This document shows positions 43,457-50,982 of a stretch of DNA of 64,000 nucleotides, piece after piece (the stretch's first letter is position 1; the number at the start of each line of letters is the position of its first letter). The notes beneath the pieces were generated by a model, which searched no databases, was not told the origin of the DNA, and saw only the letters and a list, made by a program, of their open reading frames with translations. Source of the DNA: Chloroflexota bacterium (GTDB lineage: Bacteria > Chloroflexota > Anaerolineae > Promineifilales > Promineifilaceae); the NCBI GenBank assembly GCA_014584575.1, contig JACTMP010000081.1, positions 29,089 to 93,088 of the forward strand, in the 5' to 3' direction. A program made the position numbers and the translations under genes.

Positions 43457-44779
43457 CTACGGGTTAAGGGAAGCAATGGCTTCTTCGGCCGCCAGTTGCG
43501 GCGATTTGGCCAGGGAAATGACATCAAACACAGCCCCGCCCAGAGCAGCCATAACTGGGTGGCCGGATGGGAAAGGGTGGGCGTCGGCCAGAAGAAGCTG
43601 GTCGCTGATAAAGGGCACATACGCATCCGTGGTCGGCCAATAAAAAAACGCTCCCTGGCGCGCCGGTAAAAAGCCGCTGCTTTGACTCCATTCACCCAGA
43701 TTTTCATTGTCAATCAGAAAGGTAAGCAGGTCGGCGGCTAACGGCCGTTTGGCGGCGTCCTGGGCGCTAACGGCCCAGGCCCAGCCATTTACCAGGGGAA
43801 TTAACGGCCGTTCCCGGCCGGGAATAGCCGCCGCGCCGAACGATTGACCCGTTTGTTGCTGGCGCAGAAATTGGGTGGCCGACGTCTGGACAAATGAGCT
43901 TTGCCCCGACTGAAACACCTGCCAGGACTCTTCCAACGTTTGTATATTACTGCTCTGGGGCAAAATGAAGCCAACAGCACGGCCGTCGCGTAATTCCTGA
44001 AGCGCCGCTGCCAACGGCTCTACCTGCAATTCCACCTGTCCGGCCTCATTCAACAACTGGCCGCCGTTATCCAGGTACATCTGCAACAGCAGCGTCGCAC
44101 CTGCCGTCCCATCGGCCGGGAAGACCAGGGACTGGTTGGGCAGGGCGATAAATTGTGTCCAGGTCAGGGGCACGGTGGCTGTAAATACGGCGCCGTTATA
44201 AGCCAGGTGGGGCATTTGCGTGAGAATAAATGGATATGCCATCAACTTCCCCCCTACTGTCACCAGTTTCAACCCGGCCGGGTAGAGGTCTTCCAGGTAT
44301 GTCGGGGGAATGGCATCATCCAGCGCAAAAATCAACGAGTCGGTGGTGGCCCCCGGTAACTGATCGGCCGGTAATGCGACCAGGTCGGGCAAAATATCGG
44401 GGGCAATGGTACGTCCGGTGAGCAGATAGCTGAGAATACCACCCTGCCCGGTGGCGCTTTTGGTTTCGACACGAATGTCCAGTTCCGGATGGCTGGCGCG
44501 ATAGGCATTCAACTGCGCGTTCAGGGTGGCCTGCCCGGATTCGGAGGCGGCCCAAATTTCTGGCGGCGCCCAGATGGTGAGGGTCGTTTTGGTCTGGGTG
44601 ATGGGCGTAGCAACGGCCGTATCGGGCGTCAGTACCGGGGCGGGTGTGTTGGTGGGCGTGGCAGCCGGTGGCGGCGTAGGACTCGCGGTCGTTTCCGGTT
44701 CCCCTGGCTCAAGCAGCGAACAGGCGACCAACATGGCCAGCCCGGCGCCCACGAGCAGACAAAGAATGAAGGTACGCAT
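43457..44779 (-). CDS. Extracellular solute-binding lipoprotein (sugar ABC type, family 1)
   Basis: The 440-residue precursor has a lipoprotein signal with lipobox LVAC (Cys20 lipidated), followed by a Thr-Pro linker (PTPPPAATPTNTPAP). A type-2 periplasmic-binding fold then starts at LTIWAPPEIW. ASATQFLRQQQTG and VNGWAWAVSAQ segments, and the terminal helices, match sugar-binding proteins. It would capture an oligosaccharide or polyol at the cell surface. No permease or ATPase gene is in the window, so it must pair with distant components. A second binding protein gene lies 55 bases upstream on the same strand. Possible leaderless mRNA: TATACT ends seven bases before the ATG. Confidence 0.87.
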   Translation of the reverse strand: MRTFILCLLVGAGLAMLVACSLLEPGEPETTASPTPPPAATPTNTPAPVLTPDTAVATPITQTKTTLTIWAPPEIWAASESGQATLNAQLNAYRASHPELDIRVETKSATGQGGILSYLLTGRTIAPDILPDLVALPADQLPGATTDSLIFALDDAIPPTYLEDLYPAGLKLVTVGGKLMAYPFILTQMPHLAYNGAVFTATVPLTWTQFIALPNQSLVFPADGTAGATLLLQMYLDNGGQLLNEAGQVELQVEPLAAALQELRDGRAVGFILPQSSNIQTLEESWQVFQSGQSSFVQTSATQFLRQQQTGQSFGAAAIPGRERPLIPLVNGWAWAVSAQDAAKRPLAADLLTFLIDNENLGEWSQSSGFLPARQGAFFYWPTTDAYVPFISDQLLLADAHPFPSGHPVMAALGGAVFDVISLAKSPQLAAEEAIASLNP

Positions 44780-44833
44780 AAGGCCAAGTATAGTGGAATT
44801 GGCACGGCCGTCGAATCACGGCCGTGCCCAAAC

Positions 44834-46111
44834 TCAGCGCCGGGCATTAGCCTGGTCAAAGTATTCCTGTGTCATAGCCGCCGCTGCTTCTGCTGCCGTT
44901 GCCACCGTGGCCTGACCATAATAAGCGCGCTCAATCTCTTTACTGGCAGTCTCTTCAATGGCAACCCAGGTCGTCATAATCGGCACTTCGCCCAACATGG
45001 GGATGGTGTCCAGAAATACCTGGCTGCTCGCCGGCGCTTTGGTCGGGTCTAAAAACGCCTCGGACAAAGCCACCGCTTTCAACGAAGGCACCGTCCGGCC
45101 CGTCTGGGCGATGATCTCTTGACCAACTGCGCTGTTGGCAAACTCAATAAACGTCCAGGCAGCCTCTTTATCTTTGGTCAGCGCCGCCATGCAATAAGCG
45201 TCACTGTGCAGAATGCCGCTCTCCCGGTCGCCACGCGGCAGGGGGGCCACATCCCAGGTAAAGTTGGTGATGGTACGGAACGTGGGAGTGACGCGGCGAC
45301 TATCAAAAAGCATGGCGAGACGGCCGTTCATAAACCGGGTTTCGCTATCTTCGGCCGATTCCGCGACGGCATCCGGCGTCACCCCTTCCTTCAGCCGCAA
45401 ATCCACCAGCCATTGGAACGCCGCCAGCGCCTCCGGGCTATCCAACGTCAACCGCGTCGGCCGTTCCCGATCATCTACCAGATCGCCGCCATTTTGCCAG
45501 ACAAAAGGGGCCAGCCGAAAGATATTGGGCGCAATGCTGGCGCCATACTGCTCAATCATGCCATCACCATCCACATCCCTGGTCAGCGCCCGTGCGGCCG
45601 CCAGAAAATCGTCTCGTGTCCAGCCCGGCGCGGGATAAGGCACATTGGCCGCGTCAAATAAATCCTGGTTGTAATACACCACCAGGCTGGAAATGTTTTG
45701 GGGAATACACCAGAGTTGGCCGTCCAGTTGAAAAGCGGTAATTGTCTGCTCATAAAAATCGGAAGCCTGGATAATCTCGCTTTTATCCAAATATGGCCCC
45801 AGCGGTTCCAGGCCACCCTGAGCGGCAAACGAGGCAAACCGGCGATAGTTGATCAACATCACGTCAGGCGGTTGGCCGCCGGAAAAGTCAGTGGCCAACC
45901 GCTGCCGATATTCGCCCTGGCTGGGGATATGGCCCAATTGCACATCAATGTTTGGGTGTTCCGCCTCAAACGCGGCTACCAACTCCTCATAGGCCGCATA
46001 CTCCTCCGGGTCGCCAAAGACCAGGAAAGTTACGGTGTGGCTGCCGGAATCGGTGCGGCAGGCAGACACGAATAATAAAACAAGAATCGCTAAACCAATA
46101 ACTTTGTGCAC
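44834..46111 (-). CDS. Extracellular solute-binding lipoprotein (sugar ABC type), second copy
   Basis: The start is set at the GTG of 46109-46111, because AGGAG lies seven bases upstream and the signal peptide then begins correctly; the longer frame would run into tmk. The 425-residue protein has a signal with lipobox VSAC, then TVTFLVFGDPEEYAAYEELVAAFE, the classic start of a family-1 sugar-binding protein. PPDVMLINYRR and DKEAAWTFIEFANS follow. It begins four bases after the tmk stop, so it is coupled to tmk translation. It is a paralogue in fold, not in close sequence, of the binding protein downstream. Confidence 0.87.
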   Translation of the reverse strand: MHKVIGLAILVLLFVSACRTDSGSHTVTFLVFGDPEEYAAYEELVAAFEAEHPNIDVQLGHIPSQGEYRQRLATDFSGGQPPDVMLINYRRFASFAAQGGLEPLGPYLDKSEIIQASDFYEQTITAFQLDGQLWCIPQNISSLVVYYNQDLFDAANVPYPAPGWTRDDFLAAARALTRDVDGDGMIEQYGASIAPNIFRLAPFVWQNGGDLVDDRERPTRLTLDSPEALAAFQWLVDLRLKEGVTPDAVAESAEDSETRFMNGRLAMLFDSRRVTPTFRTITNFTWDVAPLPRGDRESGILHSDAYCMAALTKDKEAAWTFIEFANSAVGQEIIAQTGRTVPSLKAVALSEAFLDPTKAPASSQVFLDTIPMLGEVPIMTTWVAIEETASKEIERAYYGQATVATAAEAAAAMTQEYFDQANARR

Positions 46112-46115
46112 TGTA

Positions 46116-46751
46116 TTACTCCTGAATGGTTTTGTTTGTGGACAGCCGATTGGCAATGATAAAACGCAGGTCGGTTTGAATGATTTCGGGGGGGCGATTG
46201 GCATCTATGATGCGCCAGCGGTCGGGTTCGGCGGCGGCTAACTGGTGATACCCTTGCCGTACGCGCCGGTGAAAGGCCACCGTTTCCAGATCGAGCCGGT
46301 TCATTTCCACGCCACCGCCGGTGCGCCGCGCCAGTCCAATTTCCACATCCAGGTCCAGCAGAAAGGTCAGGTCGGGTGTGAGGCCGCCGGTGGCAAAGTC
46401 TGTGATCTGGCGCAGGGCGGTCAGGTTCAGGCCACGGCCGTACCCCTGGTAGGCTAACGTGCTGTCATAAAACCGGTCGCATAACACCACCATGCCGACG
46501 GCGAGCGACGGCCGTATCACTTCCCGCACCAACTGCGCCCGCGACGCCGAATAGAGCAGCAGTTCCGCTTCCGGGCACATGGCCGTATTCTGCACATTGT
46601 GAACGCAGGCGCGGATTTCGTCGCCAATGGGTGTACCGCCCGGCTCACGGGTCAGCCGCACGGCCACACCTTGTGCCTGCAAATAATCATACAACAGCCG
46701 AATCTGGCTCGATTTACCGCTGCCTTCCGGGCCTTCGAGGGTGATGAGCAT
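46116..46751 (-). CDS. tmk: Thymidylate kinase
   Basis: Start is the ATG at 46749-46751 (MLITLEGPEGSGKSSQIRLL); an in-frame ATG 14 codons upstream lies in the repeat cassette. The 211-residue protein has the Walker A GPEGSGKSS, the TREPGGTPIGDEIR substrate loop, the DRFYDSTLAYQGYGRGL motif and a lid near ARRTGGGVEMNRLD. It converts dTMP to dTDP. Length is normal. The second solute-binding protein begins four bases after its stop, and the AAA-R3H protein gene is upstream on the same strand. Confidence 0.95.
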   Translation of the reverse strand: MLITLEGPEGSGKSSQIRLLYDYLQAQGVAVRLTREPGGTPIGDEIRACVHNVQNTAMCPEAELLLYSASRAQLVREVIRPSLAVGMVVLCDRFYDSTLAYQGYGRGLNLTALRQITDFATGGLTPDLTFLLDLDVEIGLARRTGGGVEMNRLDLETVAFHRRVRQGYHQLAAAEPDRWRIIDANRPPEIIQTDLRFIIANRLSTNKTIQE

Positions 46752-46753
46752 GG

Positions 46754-46815
46754 GCGTGATGCGTGATACGTGATGCGTGACATGATTTTTCACGAGTCAC
46801 GCATCACGCATCACG
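46754..46815. repeat. Hairpin repeat cassette, GTGATGCG word family
   Basis: CGTGATGCGTGATACGTGAT on the left is answered by ATCACGCATCACG on the right around a T-rich loop. The longest reading of tmk would translate the left arm, which argues for the later start. Confidence 0.85.
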
Positions 46816-48483
46816 TCAATTCTCTAAACGTGGCGTGTTGAAGATACGCACGTACCGATTGGGTTCTTTGCCGTAGCTATGGGAGACCAGGTTGGCCTGG
46901 CGAACCAACTGGTGCTGGTAGGCGCGGATGGCGCGACTGACGGGGCGCAGGTCTACGCTTGGCTGCCCGGCGTGAATCATCTGAATGCCTCGTTCCACGT
47001 CGGCGATGCCCGTTTCAAACGGGTCTTCGCCCTCCTGCTCATCCAATTTGAGCGCCTGCACCAGGAAACTTTCCATTTGGGTGATGGTATTGGCGCGCAA
47101 GACGTAGACGGGCGTGCGTCGTCGTTCGGCGTCGCGGATCAGCTGGCTGCGTTTGCGGTAATAGCTCTTGAGCGTCACCAGCACGTCGGCGTCGGTCAGG
47201 GTATTGACCAGGTTGATGCGCGCCCGCAGTCGCCGCGCCGCTTGCAGCAGCCGATTGCGGGCCACGCCGTAGGCGTAGACGTTTAACATGCCTGGTTCCG
47301 CTGCCGCAGCCAGCGGCGCTTCTGCCTCGGAGACAAAGCTGCCGTTCGCCGGTTTGGCCGACGGCCGTTCATCCGTAAAGATGCGCGCCTGTCCATTCCC
47401 GTCGCGGCGGCTGCGCCCATCCCGACCGTCACGACTATCACGCCGTCCGGTCACGGCCGTAGAGGAGACCACCATGCTCTTATCTTCCACCTGGATGCCC
47501 TGATGGTCGTCCCGCGCCCGCAACTGCACGTGCAGCGGTTCACCGCGCAACATGGCATCCACCGAAGAAGTCACATCGGGGTGTACCAACAATTTTTCGC
47601 GGTCCTGAATCTCGATCAGCACGTCAAAAGTGGGCGGGGCGCGCCGCTCCAGCACCGTCTTTTGCGTGCCGCGCCGCCGTGCCTCCTCGTCTGAGAGGGT
47701 GACGCTTTCAATGCCCCCCACCAGGTCAGACAGGGTAGGGTTGAGCAGCAAATTTTCCAGTGTCTTGCCGTGTGCGGTGCCAATGAGCTGCACACCCCGT
47801 TCGTTGATGGTGCGCGCCGCCGCCGCTTCCTGCTCCCGGCCAATTTCGTCAATGATGATCACTTCCGGGTTGTGGTTTTCCACGGCTTCAATCATCGTTT
47901 CGTGCTGGCGAGACGGCCGTGCCACCTGCATCCGCCGCGCCCGCCCCACCGCCGGGTGGGGAATGTCGCCATCGCCGCCAATTTCATTGGAGGTGTCCAC
48001 GATGACCACACGCCGCTTTTCGGCCAGCACCCGCGCCATCTCGCGCAGCATGGTCGTTTTGCCCACGCCAGGCCGGCCCAGCAGCAAGACGCTGTGCCCT
48101 TCTTCGATAATGTCGGCGACAATATCAATGGTGCCATACACGGCGCGCCCCACACGGCAGGTCAGCCCCACCACATCACCGCGCCGGTTGCGAATACCGG
48201 AAATACGGTGCAGGGTACGGGTGATGCCGGCGCGGTTGTCATCGTCAAAGTCGCCAATACCGTCTATTACCTGGGCGATTTCGGCGGCGGTTACTTCACT
48301 CTGGCGCAGGATGATTTCGCCATCCACGTAACGGGCGGTGGGTTGGCGACCCAAATCCATCACCACTTCCAACAGGTCGGCCTCACGGCCGTGTTGTTCA
48401 ATTGGTTCTCGAATGGTCTCCGGCAAAATAGCCAACAGGAGTTGTAAATCTTCTCTAGTTTGTTGTTCCGACAATGTGCTCAT
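46816..48483 (-). CDS. AAA ATPase with R3H domain, SpoIIIAA/Ycf45-like
   Basis: The 555-residue protein has a RecA-like ATPase: Walker A LLLGRPGVGKTTMLREM near residue 132, DTSNEIGGDGD, and Walker B EVIIIDEIGREQEA. VQLIGTAHGKTLENLLLNPTL, a block typical of SpoIIIAA/Ycf45-type proteins, follows. A variable Arg/Asp-rich linker (about 340-380) leads to a nucleic-acid-binding region. The C-terminus is an R3H domain (ADVERGIQMIHAGQPSVDLR to the final NRYVRIF). It would bind single-stranded nucleic acid. Homologues occur in plastids, cyanobacteria and Firmicutes, where the function is not settled. It heads the tmk run of minus-strand genes. Confidence 0.85.
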   Translation of the reverse strand: MSTLSEQQTREDLQLLLAILPETIREPIEQHGREADLLEVVMDLGRQPTARYVDGEIILRQSEVTAAEIAQVIDGIGDFDDDNRAGITRTLHRISGIRNRRGDVVGLTCRVGRAVYGTIDIVADIIEEGHSVLLLGRPGVGKTTMLREMARVLAEKRRVVIVDTSNEIGGDGDIPHPAVGRARRMQVARPSRQHETMIEAVENHNPEVIIIDEIGREQEAAAARTINERGVQLIGTAHGKTLENLLLNPTLSDLVGGIESVTLSDEEARRRGTQKTVLERRAPPTFDVLIEIQDREKLLVHPDVTSSVDAMLRGEPLHVQLRARDDHQGIQVEDKSMVVSSTAVTGRRDSRDGRDGRSRRDGNGQARIFTDERPSAKPANGSFVSEAEAPLAAAAEPGMLNVYAYGVARNRLLQAARRLRARINLVNTLTDADVLVTLKSYYRKRSQLIRDAERRRTPVYVLRANTITQMESFLVQALKLDEQEGEDPFETGIADVERGIQMIHAGQPSVDLRPVSRAIRAYQHQLVRQANLVSHSYGKEPNRYVRIFNTPRLEN

Positions 48484-48495
48484 AATTGATGAGAT

Positions 48496-48558
48496 GGGCG
48501 AGGCAGGTGGGAATGATGTTGATTGTCCTGAACAATTTGTTACCCACCTGTCTCGCCC
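48496..48558. repeat. Inverted repeat between acetyltransferase-like and R3H genes
   Basis: Sixteen-base arms GGGCGAGGCAGGTGGG (48496-48511) and its complement (48543-48558) with one mismatch and a 31-base loop. The right arm ends exactly at the acetyltransferase-like stop codon. Confidence 0.75.
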
Positions 48559-49587
48559 CTACTTTTTCTCTTTTACTGGCGAGGTTCGCCAGTTACGCAT
48601 CATGGGCGTTGTGGGGGAAACGGGCTGCGCTTCCAGCAACGCCGAGAGGTCAGGCGCCGACTTTTGCACGTGGTGAACGGTGTGTTTCACCATCACCGCC
48701 TGGCTGCCCCAGAGCGCAAAGCTGGTGCGCGCCAGGGCGTTCTGAATCCAGCTCTGGTAGCGGCGCACACAACAGTAAACGGGGTGTGTCAGCCGGGGTG
48801 GTGTGATGTGCAATACGGCCGTGACTATCTCTTCGACCCTGGCTTCCGCATTTGGATGCACAAACAGGCGCATCCAGGTCGCCGCCGGGCCATCATGGAC
48901 ATGAACATAAGCAGCTAATTCACCATCTTCACGTAACACCCATCCTGTGCCATCTCCGGGCGGCGGCAGGGGTTCAACCATTTGCACCAGCCGTGGCACC
49001 GTATTGGCATACAATAAATGTATATCCCAGTCATCCGATTCCTGGCGCGGCCGTAACAACTCCGCGCCATTGTGGGGCACAAATTCGGAAATGGCCCAAA
49101 TATCCTGGCGGGTATAGACCACAAAACCCGCCCGCCGCAGAATGGGCAGTTCCGGCCCCAGTTCATCCACTTCCGCCACCAGGCTGACGATGCCGCGCCG
49201 GCCCGCTTCAATCACCGCCTGATCCAGCAGCGGCAGCCAGACCTGTTCGTTGACAGTGGGCGATGTGGTGTGGGGCGATACGGCCGTGCCATCATTGGTT
49301 ACGGCTTCAGGCACGGCCTCTGGTACGGCCGTGTCATTCGTCGCCCCCACGAACAAAATCTGCGCCAGCGGGCTGCCTTCCACCAGACCAAGCTGGATGA
49401 AACCCGCCGTCGTCCGATTCTCCGATTTCCATACATACGTGGGGAAATCCCCGCCCACAATGCCAAATAACGCCCCCCGCACCGGGTTCACATTCCGGGT
49501 CAGGGCGCTCTCCGTATGGAGCGAAACACCATGCTCACTCAGCCGGTGTACCAGAGCCACATCGCGCAAATGGAAAGGGCGTATCAT
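48559..49587 (-). CDS. GNAT acetyltransferase-like protein
   Basis: Start is likely the ATG at 49585-49587 (MIRPFHLRDVALVHRL), since GNAT proteins begin with this Ile-Arg-Pro pattern; a TTG at 49650 is possible. The 342-residue protein has a degenerate GNAT domain. Residues about 60-80 contain TAGFIQLGLVEG and residues about 110-160 contain the helix and strand of the acetyl-CoA fold (LDQAVIEAGRRGIVSLVAEV). A second half (about 185-300) may be another GNAT domain. A low-complexity loop, NDTAVPEAVPEAVTNDGTAV, holds two ACGGCCGT copies and an internal duplication. Substrate unknown; the acetyl-CoA loop is not canonical, so binding is uncertain. Confidence 0.6.
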   Translation of the reverse strand: MIRPFHLRDVALVHRLSEHGVSLHTESALTRNVNPVRGALFGIVGGDFPTYVWKSENRTTAGFIQLGLVEGSPLAQILFVGATNDTAVPEAVPEAVTNDGTAVSPHTTSPTVNEQVWLPLLDQAVIEAGRRGIVSLVAEVDELGPELPILRRAGFVVYTRQDIWAISEFVPHNGAELLRPRQESDDWDIHLLYANTVPRLVQMVEPLPPPGDGTGWVLREDGELAAYVHVHDGPAATWMRLFVHPNAEARVEEIVTAVLHITPPRLTHPVYCCVRRYQSWIQNALARTSFALWGSQAVMVKHTVHHVQKSAPDLSALLEAQPVSPTTPMMRNWRTSPVKEKK

Positions 49588-49675
49588 GTCATTCGAGAGT
49601 GTAACAAGCGCCAGATACCGGCGCAACTTCACGCCGCCATTATACACCAAAAATTAACCGCCCTGCCTTACGCCC

Positions 49676-49874
49676 AAAACCTACCCCAGGGCAATTGCAT
49701 ATTCCTCAATGCGGCAGATAAATCTGCACCAACAGAAGGCAAAGTCGGCCTTCGTCGACTGGAACCCAGCCCACGAAGAGCCTGCCCTGAATCAGGTGAA
49801 GGGTGGGCTTTGCCCTCTGTAGCCGCGATTTTAATCGCCGGGAATTGAGTATGCGATTGCCCTAAAACCTACCC
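49676..49874. mobile_element. MITE-like element with terminal inverted repeats and 11-base direct flanks
   Basis: The 177-base core (49687-49863) starts CAGGGCAATTGCATATTC and ends GAGTATGCGATTGCCCT, inverted copies with two mismatches over about 16 bases. AAAACCTACCC stands immediately outside both ends (49676-49686 and 49864-49874), as expected for a target-site duplication. No open frame of note is inside; the interior has a GCGATTTTAATCGC hairpin. This fits a non-autonomous miniature insertion element. No transposase with these ends is in the window. Confidence 0.65.
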
Positions 49875-49910
49875 ACCCCTGAGAAGATTGTTATAATCAA
49901 GCAAAAGCAA

Positions 49911-49989
49911 TCAAGTAATTGAGTTAATAGGTAATTTTCAGATTTAATACTCAATTACCCAATTACTCAATTACCCACTTTACCCAATT
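49911..49989. repeat. Hairpin repeat cassette, CAATTACC word family
   Basis: TCAAGTAATTGAG and TAATAGGTAATT units are answered by six CAATTACC/CAATTACT units. It lies directly upstream of the sdhC ribosome site (GGAGGAAGGAG) and belongs to the same family as the cassette at 257. Confidence 0.85.
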
Positions 49990-50019
49990 AGCACTTACTA
50001 TTCTGGAGGAAGGAGAACA

Positions 50020-50466
50020 ATGTCCACACTTGTACTCACCATACGCGAAAGCATTCGCTATCGCGGGCGCAGCGGCCATATCAGTTGGATGGCCCATCGC
50101 ATTTCCGGCCTGGCCATCCTCGCCTTTCTGGTCATGCACGTCTGGGATACGGCCAATGCGAACTTTTATCCCGCCCTGTATGAATGGTCAATTGAGCTTT
50201 TTAAGCATCCATTCTTTGCTTTAGGCGAAATTGCGCTGATGGCCGCTGTACTGTACCACGCCTTCAACGGCATCCGCATCAGCATCCTGGACTTCAAGCC
50301 CGAATTGTGGAAACACCAGGCCCGCAGCGCCACCATTGTTTGGGCGCTGTTTTTTGTTGTGTTCATCCCCATCGCCATCCTGATGTTTACCGAACTCATG
50401 CATGGCTGCGCGGCACGGGGGGCAGCCTGCTGGCAAATCCCCAGCCTGTCTGATTATTTGAACTAA
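50020..50466 (+). CDS. sdhC: Succinate dehydrogenase cytochrome b subunit
   Basis: ATG at 50020 follows GGAGGAAGGAG. The 148-residue protein has three membrane helices (about 28-47, 65-88 and 102-124). It contains the family pattern SGHISWMAHRISGLAILAF with a quinone-site Ser/Arg pair, and LYHAFNGIRISILD with the likely haem-ligand His83. It anchors SdhAB to the membrane with SdhD and passes electrons to quinone. First gene of sdhCDAB. A strong hairpin at 50474 separates it from sdhD. Confidence 0.92.
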   Translation: MSTLVLTIRESIRYRGRSGHISWMAHRISGLAILAFLVMHVWDTANANFYPALYEWSIELFKHPFFALGEIALMAAVLYHAFNGIRISILDFKPELWKHQARSATIVWALFFVVFIPIAILMFTELMHGCAARGAACWQIPSLSDYLN

Positions 50467-50473
50467 ACACACC

Positions 50474-50528
50474 GTTCGTAGCAGGCGATTTATCGCTGTC
50501 AAATGGCGATAAATCGCCTACTACGAAC
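50474..50528. repeat. 23-base inverted repeat between sdhC and sdhD
   Basis: Arms 50474-50496 and 50506-50528 match at 22 of 23 bases around a nine-base loop. The core GGCGATTTATCGCC is itself nearly palindromic. There is no T run, so it is not a classic terminator despite lying inside the operon. Confidence 0.9.
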
Positions 50529-50545
50529 AAATTAGAGAGATAGAC

Positions 50546-50923
50546 ATGACTACACCAACCGGTATTACCTATCGCAAAGTGGCCGTGCCCTCCAACCTGG
50601 AACGGCGTGCATTTTTGTTCATGCGGCTTTCCGGGGTCGCCCTGCTGCTGTTAGCCGTCGGCCACATGATGATCCAGCACGTCCTCAACAGCAGCCAAAA
50701 CCTGACGTTGCAATTTGTGGCCGACCAGTGGAGTTCCTGGGGCTGGCGTGCCTATGACATGCTGCTGCTCTTTTTTGCCATCACACACGGCTTCAACGGC
50801 CTGCGCAATGTGCTGGAAGATTACATTCACAACCGCACGGCCGTGACCTGGATCAATCGCTTTTTATTTGTCTTTGGCATCCTGACCATCATTTGGGCGG
50901 GCATTGCCATTGCCACATTTTAG
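50546..50923 (+). CDS. sdhD: Succinate dehydrogenase hydrophobic anchor subunit
   Basis: The 125-residue protein has three membrane helices (about 27-48, 62-82 and 99-120). The MRLSGVALLLLAVGHMMIQH segment carries the predicted haem-ligand His, and FFAITHGFNGLRNVLEDYI repeats the His-Gly-x-Asn-Gly pattern seen in SdhC. With SdhC it forms the membrane anchor and quinone site. Second gene of sdhCDAB; a perfect 16-base inverted repeat separates it from sdhA. Confidence 0.9.
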   Translation: MTTPTGITYRKVAVPSNLERRAFLFMRLSGVALLLLAVGHMMIQHVLNSSQNLTLQFVADQWSSWGWRAYDMLLLFFAITHGFNGLRNVLEDYIHNRTAVTWINRFLFVFGILTIIWAGIAIATF

Positions 50924-50928
50924 AAATG

Positions 50929-50964
50929 AAGAAGTTCAACTTCTTTTGAGAAGTTGAACTTCTT
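50929..50964. repeat. 16-base perfect inverted repeat between sdhD and sdhA
   Basis: AAGAAGTTCAACTTCT (50929-50944) and its exact complement (50949-50964) around TTTG. The word GAAGTTGAACTTC is itself almost palindromic. It lies 18 bases before the sdhA ATG and could influence sdhA translation or partial termination. Confidence 0.9.
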
Positions 50965-50982
50965 GACGAAGAGGCAATAAAC

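Noticed and set aside
49639..49667. TATAAT on the minus strand upstream of the acetyltransferase-like gene as a full promoter
   Set aside because: No -35-like hexamer at 16-18 bases, and no proper extended -10.
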